Shown: piece after piece, positions 14,576 to 14,739 of the stretch | Numbering within the stretch: position 1 is the first letter of the stretch | How the letters are laid out: every line of letters starts with the position of its first letter | Source: Rhodopirellula sp. | GTDB lineage: Bacteria; Planctomycetota; Planctomycetia; Pirellulales; Pirellulaceae | NCBI GenBank assembly: GCA_002712845.1 | Contig: PAUV01000031.1 | Coordinates: forward strand, 39,718-54,456 | Direction of reading: 5' to 3' | Length of the DNA stretch: 14,739 bases | Position numbers and translations under genes: made by a program | The notes under the pieces: generated by a model | Told to the model about the DNA's origin: nothing | Database searches by the model: none | Seen by the model: the letters and a program-made list of their open reading frames with translations, nothing else

Positions 14576-14739
14576 GATTAACGACTGTATATCGAACTGA
14601 GGATTGTCCACTTGGTGCAGGTAAAGCATGGGCAAGCCGAAATGCGGCTTCCTTGCACCTGAAGTCCCCGTACCAAAAATGTCCGATTTCTGTCAATGGA
14701 GTTACTCGCATGATGCACTGGAAAAGGTGTTTCACGAGA

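Noticed and set aside
14665..14696. TTGACA on the minus strand (14696-14691) as promoter of the secretin-domain gene
   Set aside because: The -35 hexamer is perfect, but no acceptable -10 lies at 16-18 bp; the best candidates match at only two or three positions.

Overview
The window looks like a chromosomal housekeeping region of a planctomycete, most likely Pirellulaceae (Rhodopirellula-like). That placement is inferred from several traits: long forms of RseP (720 aa) and FtsH (774 aa), a short exported secretin-domain protein, generally weak or absent Shine-Dalgarno sequences, moderate G+C, and long gene-free spacers. No rRNA, tRNA, CRISPR array, integrase or transposase is visible.

Layout. 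Positions 1-231 hold the end of (or a complete) small unknown gene. A nucleoside hydrolase (minus, 275-1216) and trpD (plus, 1352-2380) diverge from a 135-bp spacer containing a perfect 12-bp palindrome. trpD overlaps tail-to-tail by 19 bp with an exported protein of unknown function (minus, 2362-3267). A ~700-bp gene-free stretch follows, with an 18-bp-period tandem repeat enclosed in a 9-bp inverted repeat. Next is a split histidine locus: hisH on minus (3965-4612), head to head with hisE-hisG-rhodanese on plus (4803-6408). The latter three are tightly packed (4-bp GTGA overlap, then a 20-bp gap) and probably form one operon. A 300-bp spacer carries three 24-bp tandem repeats. Then come rseP (6709-8871) and dxr (9068-10288), both minus, with dxr upstream. 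A strong intrinsic terminator, whose 5' arm is made of the last dxr codons, sits between them. After another ~700-bp gene-free stretch, ftsH (plus, 10990-13314) converges on a secretin-domain gene (minus, 13586-14575).

Functions. TrpD and HisE/HisG/HisH belong to the PRPP-dependent tryptophan and histidine pathways; HisG is the long, histidine-feedback-regulated type. Dxr is the first committed enzyme of the MEP isoprenoid pathway. RseP and FtsH are the two membrane-embedded or membrane-anchored metalloproteases of envelope quality control, and both carry family-atypical expansions on their non-cytoplasmic side.

I do not see a clear previously undescribed system. The points most worth a second look are the dxr/rseP terminator-hairpin arrangement, the Ala/Glu-rich insertion splitting the FtsH periplasmic domain, the Asp-to-Ser change in the TrpD GTGGD motif, the Tyr in place of the catalytic His in the nucleoside hydrolase, and two intergenic repeat clusters.
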